Positions 43,908 to 44,539 of a stretch of 44,539 bases of DNA are shown piece by piece. Location of the stretch: contig WSZJ01000033.1 in the NCBI GenBank assembly GCA_009773755.1, forward strand, positions 1 through 44,539, written 5' to 3'. The position numbers were made by a program, and so were the translations under genes. Numbering within the stretch: the stretch's first letter is position 1; each line of letters begins with the position of its first letter. The notes under the pieces are model-generated. The model was not told where the DNA came from, did no database searches, and worked only from the letters and a program-made list of their open reading frames with translations. Source of the stretch: Planctomycetota bacterium. Its GTDB lineage: Bacteria > Planctomycetota > MHYJ01 > WSZJ01.

Positions 43908-44539
43908 TCCGCAATCGCGCGGAGTTTCAAAGCGACATCCCGCGCACGAGCCTCCGCGGCACGGGCGCCGGCAGACTGCAGCGTGGAAGCGGCTTCCGTC
44001 GCGATTTCCGCCGCTTCGCGCGCTTCATCGCGTGTCCCGGGAAACGAGGCGAGCAGCGCGGCCCAGGAAGCGCGAACCATGGCGAAGGGGAGGGCGAGTT
44101 CGGAGTCGCGGAGGGTCTTGACGGCGCGGGCGTAGTTACGAAGCGCGCCCTCGCGGTCGCCGTTGGCGGCACGGCAGTCGGCGAGGCCGGCGTAGACGCG
44201 GCCGATGAGGCCGGTGTCCGGCCATTTGTGGCCCAGGTGTTCAAGGGCGGTGTGGAAGAATGCGCGGGCTTCGGACGTGCGGCCGGCTCGAAGGGAGTTC
44301 TCGGCGCGGACCGCCGGGAGGAGACCGACGAGTTCCGGGGTCGTGGCGGAAGCGGCGGCGAGGTCGAAGTACTGTGTCGCGCGAACCGGGTCGCCGAGCG
44401 CGGAATGCGCTTCGCCCAGCGCGATCGCAGCGCGCGCGAGGCCGGTGCGGGACCCGCAGCGGTCGAAAGCGGCCTGCGCGGCCGCCGCGTGTTCGCGGGC
44501 GGCCTCGTAATCTTCGGCGGCGAAGTCGGCTCCGGCGGC
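43904..44539 (-). CDS. TPR-type helical protein, partial
   Basis: The minus-strand frame is open from the window edge (44539) to the TGA at 43904-43906, 211 residues plus stop; the start lies outside. The sequence is repeated helix pairs of the TPR kind: AREHAAAAQAAFDR, ARAAIALGEAHSALGDPVRA, TQYFDLAAASATTPELVGLL, ALEHLGHKWPDTGLIGRVYA, then DREGALRNYARAVKTLRDS. It ends VALKLRAIAE. It overlaps the ECF sigma gene by 4 bases, so it is translationally coupled with the sigma/anti-sigma pair. Such TPR proteins, sometimes behind a kinase domain, are common next to ECF genes. What lies N-terminal is not visible. Confidence 0.75.
   Translation of the reverse strand, partial: AAGADFAAEDYEAAREHAAAAQAAFDRCGSRTGLARAAIALGEAHSALGDPVRATQYFDLAAASATTPELVGLLPAVRAENSLRAGRTSEARAFFHTALEHLGHKWPDTGLIGRVYAGLADCRAANGDREGALRNYARAVKTLRDSELALPFAMVRASWAALLASFPGTRDEAREAAEIATEAASTLQSAGARAAEARARDVALKLRAIAE

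Overview
The window is GC-rich, densely coding bacterial DNA, most likely from an uncultivated member of the Planctomycetota or a neighbouring PVC-type lineage. This rests on gene content, not a marker gene: four kinase genes (three Hanks-type Ser/Thr kinases with different sensory additions, plus PrkA), a TPR protein carrying two RNA-polymerase-alpha-CTD-like domains, TPR-secretin lipoproteins beside a long PilM-type ATPase, many small lipoproteins, and a dockerin/cohesin-like pair. No rRNA, tRNA, CRISPR array, integrase or transposase was recognised.

Layout. 1-2211 (+): the end of an outer-membrane barrel gene, a secreted protein and two small lipoproteins. 2216-5361 (-): a transmembrane Ser/Thr kinase and a PH-like plus arrestin-fold protein. 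5493-7228 (+): NrnA-type DHH phosphoesterase and family-4 uracil-DNA glycosylase. 7425-19729 (+): a type IV pilus or type II secretion-like locus with a PilM-PilN fusion, a PilO/Amuc_1100-like protein, two paralogous FN3-like membrane proteins, two TPR-secretin lipoproteins (the first disrupted by two small deletions) and a periplasmic TPR protein. It falls into several transcription units, separated by four strong intrinsic terminators and opened by good sigma-70-type promoters. 19757-22928: amidase, HAD hydrolase, a small secreted protein on the other strand, and a class III aminotransferase. 23197-27932 (+): the PrkA-YhbH-SpoVR stress operon. 27997-30875 (-): a zinc-ribbon Ser/Thr kinase translationally coupled to a nitrilase-family amidase. 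31017-35713 (+): Der GTPase overlapping a lipoprotein and two permeases of a peptide-type ABC importer (no ATPase genes here). 35862-40191 (+): TPR/alpha-CTD protein, prepilin peptidase, OmpA-like lipoprotein and metallophosphoesterase. 40287-44539 (-): a cyclic-nucleotide-binding-domain Ser/Thr kinase, then a cluster of TPR protein, ECF sigma factor, dockerin-bearing anti-sigma factor and cohesin-like lipoprotein, with an orphan C-terminal gene fragment behind it.

The most unusual signals are these. (1) Intergenic elements built from short tandem units (9-10-mers or heptamers); at four places two arrays face each other in inverted orientation around a short spacer, always between genes. (2) An ECF sigma/anti-sigma pair whose anti-sigma factor ends in a dockerin-like module and is translationally coupled to a cohesin-like lipoprotein, suggesting a protein-binding surface sensor. 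(3) A PH-arrestin protein in a bacterium. (4) A PilM-PilN fusion in an Akkermansia-like pilus locus. (5) A secretin gene with two deletions, each at a 7-8 bp microhomology. (6) Several genes whose only upstream signal is a -10-like hexamer 6-9 nt from the ATG, suggesting leaderless transcripts. Family assignments come from motif reading alone; no database search was run.
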